A stretch of DNA of 64,000 nt from Morella rubra (lineage: Eukaryota > Streptophyta > Magnoliopsida > Fagales > Myricaceae): NCBI GenBank assembly GCA_003952965.2, contig CM025853.1, positions 20,565,603 to 20,629,602 on the forward strand, in the 5' to 3' direction. Every line of letters starts with the position of its first letter. The first letter of the stretch is position 1. The notes under the pieces were generated by a model, which was not told the DNA's origin, made no database searches, and saw only the letters and a list, made by a program, of their open reading frames with translations. Both the position numbers and the translations under genes were made by a program. Shown piece after piece: positions 63,122 through 64,000 of the stretch.

Positions 63122-64000
63122 CTAGCAGAGTGATTCATCCAGTGAGAAAAGGTCTCCATCGAATCCCAGATCAACTCCCTCATGCCCATTGAATTCATCA
63201 AGCCCCAACAGCATCTCAATTGGAAGTTCTTGATCCAACACAAATTCTTGCTTTTTAACAGGAAACTTATCGGTTGATCTAAAATCTTTCTTTGAGAAAT
63301 TTCCGCCCTCACCAACTGATTTCTCAATAGCTTCTTTTCTACACCCTTCTTCAGGTTCCACCCTTTTACTGTCGGATTTCACTCCAACAGATTTGGAAGG
63401 AGTTGTGATGTCCCTTCGAGGTGATATAGAAAACCAATTCCAAGGTCTCTCAGACCTCCAATCAAATTTGAATTCCAAGGGCCAGAAAATTGGTTCATCG
63501 GAATCGGATTCTTCCAAAGTAGTATCTGAATCATGCTCACTTTGAGAAGAAACGCTAGAACGAGGAGACAGAACTTCAGCAAACCAACTGCTCCAAGAAG
63601 ATGGACTAGGAAAAAGAGATTGCAAGGAATCCAACTCCAGACTTCTACCTGAAATCAAATCCGAATCTTCACCATCAAGACTCACCAAAGATTCCAGGTA
63701 ACTTGTTTTGTCAAGAAAATTCGAAGAGTTGTCACAAATTTTGGGCTCCTCACAAGACTGTGATTCAGTAGTCTCAGAACATATGGCAGTGGCCTCTAGT
63801 GCACTTGCATCACTAGAAGTAGGGCTTTGTATGCATGTAACTTCCTTGCCTTCCTTCAAGCCATTCTGAGTAGTCTTCTTTGCATCTGGGATGGTATTCT
63901 CTAGAGCTGAACATGGACCAAACAGACCATATTCTTCAAAAAACGAAGAAGGTGTTGTACAATCTGAAGACAACCACATACACTCCTTAACATCGGAGCA
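63122..64000 (-). CDS. Acidic Ser-rich plant protein of unknown function, partial
   Basis: The open frame runs from the right edge of the window to a stop at 63122, about 292 codons. A Met lies at 63979, but the frame is open upstream of it (CSDVKEC), so this is probably the last exon of a longer gene. The protein is rich in Ser, Glu and Asp over its first half (SLDGEDSDLISGRSLELDSL). It then has a striking basic/aromatic tract (FWPLEFKFDWRSERPWNWF, SISPRR) and an acidic C-terminus (LPIEMLLGLDEFNGHEGVDL, then DGDLFSLDESLC). No signal peptide, membrane segment or enzyme motif is visible. Codon use and length suggest a real gene. I do not recognise the family. Confidence 0.7.
   Translation of the reverse strand, partial: CSDVKECMWLSSDCTTPSSFFEEYGLFGPCSALENTIPDAKKTTQNGLKEGKEVTCIQSPTSSDASALEATAICSETTESQSCEEPKICDNSSNFLDKTSYLESLVSLDGEDSDLISGRSLELDSLQSLFPSPSSWSSWFAEVLSPRSSVSSQSEHDSDTTLEESDSDEPIFWPLEFKFDWRSERPWNWFSISPRRDITTPSKSVGVKSDSKRVEPEEGCRKEAIEKSVGEGGNFSKKDFRSTDKFPVKKQEFVLDQELPIEMLLGLDEFNGHEGVDLGFDGDLFSLDESLC

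Overview
This window is nuclear DNA of a flowering plant, most likely a eudicot. It has AT-rich intergenic DNA, intron-rich genes with GT-AG borders, and many plant retrotransposons, MITEs and SINEs. I assembled four genes exon by exon. Each has a continuous reading frame across all splice junctions and a protein length close to that of the Arabidopsis orthologue as I remember it. They are NTH1 (endonuclease III homologue, + strand, 10 exons, 357 aa), FTA (farnesyl/geranylgeranyl transferase alpha subunit, - strand, 5 exons, 331 aa), APH1 (gamma-secretase subunit, + strand, 6 exons, 249 aa) and an HPM1/METTL18-like histidine protein methyltransferase (- strand, 7 coding exons, 349 aa). A fifth, partial gene of unknown function runs off the right edge on the - strand. 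The five genes are unrelated housekeeping functions (DNA repair, protein prenylation, intramembrane proteolysis, protein methylation) and do not form a pathway or cluster.

Layout. 1-3124: left part of a Ty1/copia element on the - strand (protease start, gag, primer-binding site, LTR). 3.1-5.3 kb: spacer with MITEs. 5.3-15.5 kb: NTH1. 15.6-17.9 kb: a mosaic tandem duplication that includes a broken copy of the last NTH1 exon. 18.4-24.1 kb: FTA, with a second, apparently identical first exon at 24.9-25.1 kb. 27.1-31.7 kb: a decayed copia element with both LTRs. 33.5-34.1 kb: hAT transposase remnant. 35.1-36.05 kb: LTR fragment of the same family as the left-edge element. 36.06-40.2 kb: two LINEs, one inserted in the 3' end of the other with a clear 15-bp target duplication. 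40.5-42.4 kb: a tryptophan-rich broken open frame followed by a retroelement-like promoter. 42.8-49.2 kb: APH1, carrying a 5'-inverted LINE in intron 3. 52.9-60.3 kb: the methyltransferase gene with a LINE in one intron. 60.7 kb: Au-type SINE. 61.8-62.5 kb: solo LTR with a perfect 5-bp target duplication. 63.1-64.0 kb: partial gene.

The observations most worth checking are the two kilobase-scale tandem duplications that bracket FTA, the unclassified tryptophan-rich element with its U3-like promoter, the GC-AG intron of NTH1, and the palindrome-rich LTR family. I see no cluster of genes that would form a new multi-gene system. Exon borders were set by eye from splice consensus and remembered orthologues, without transcript data.
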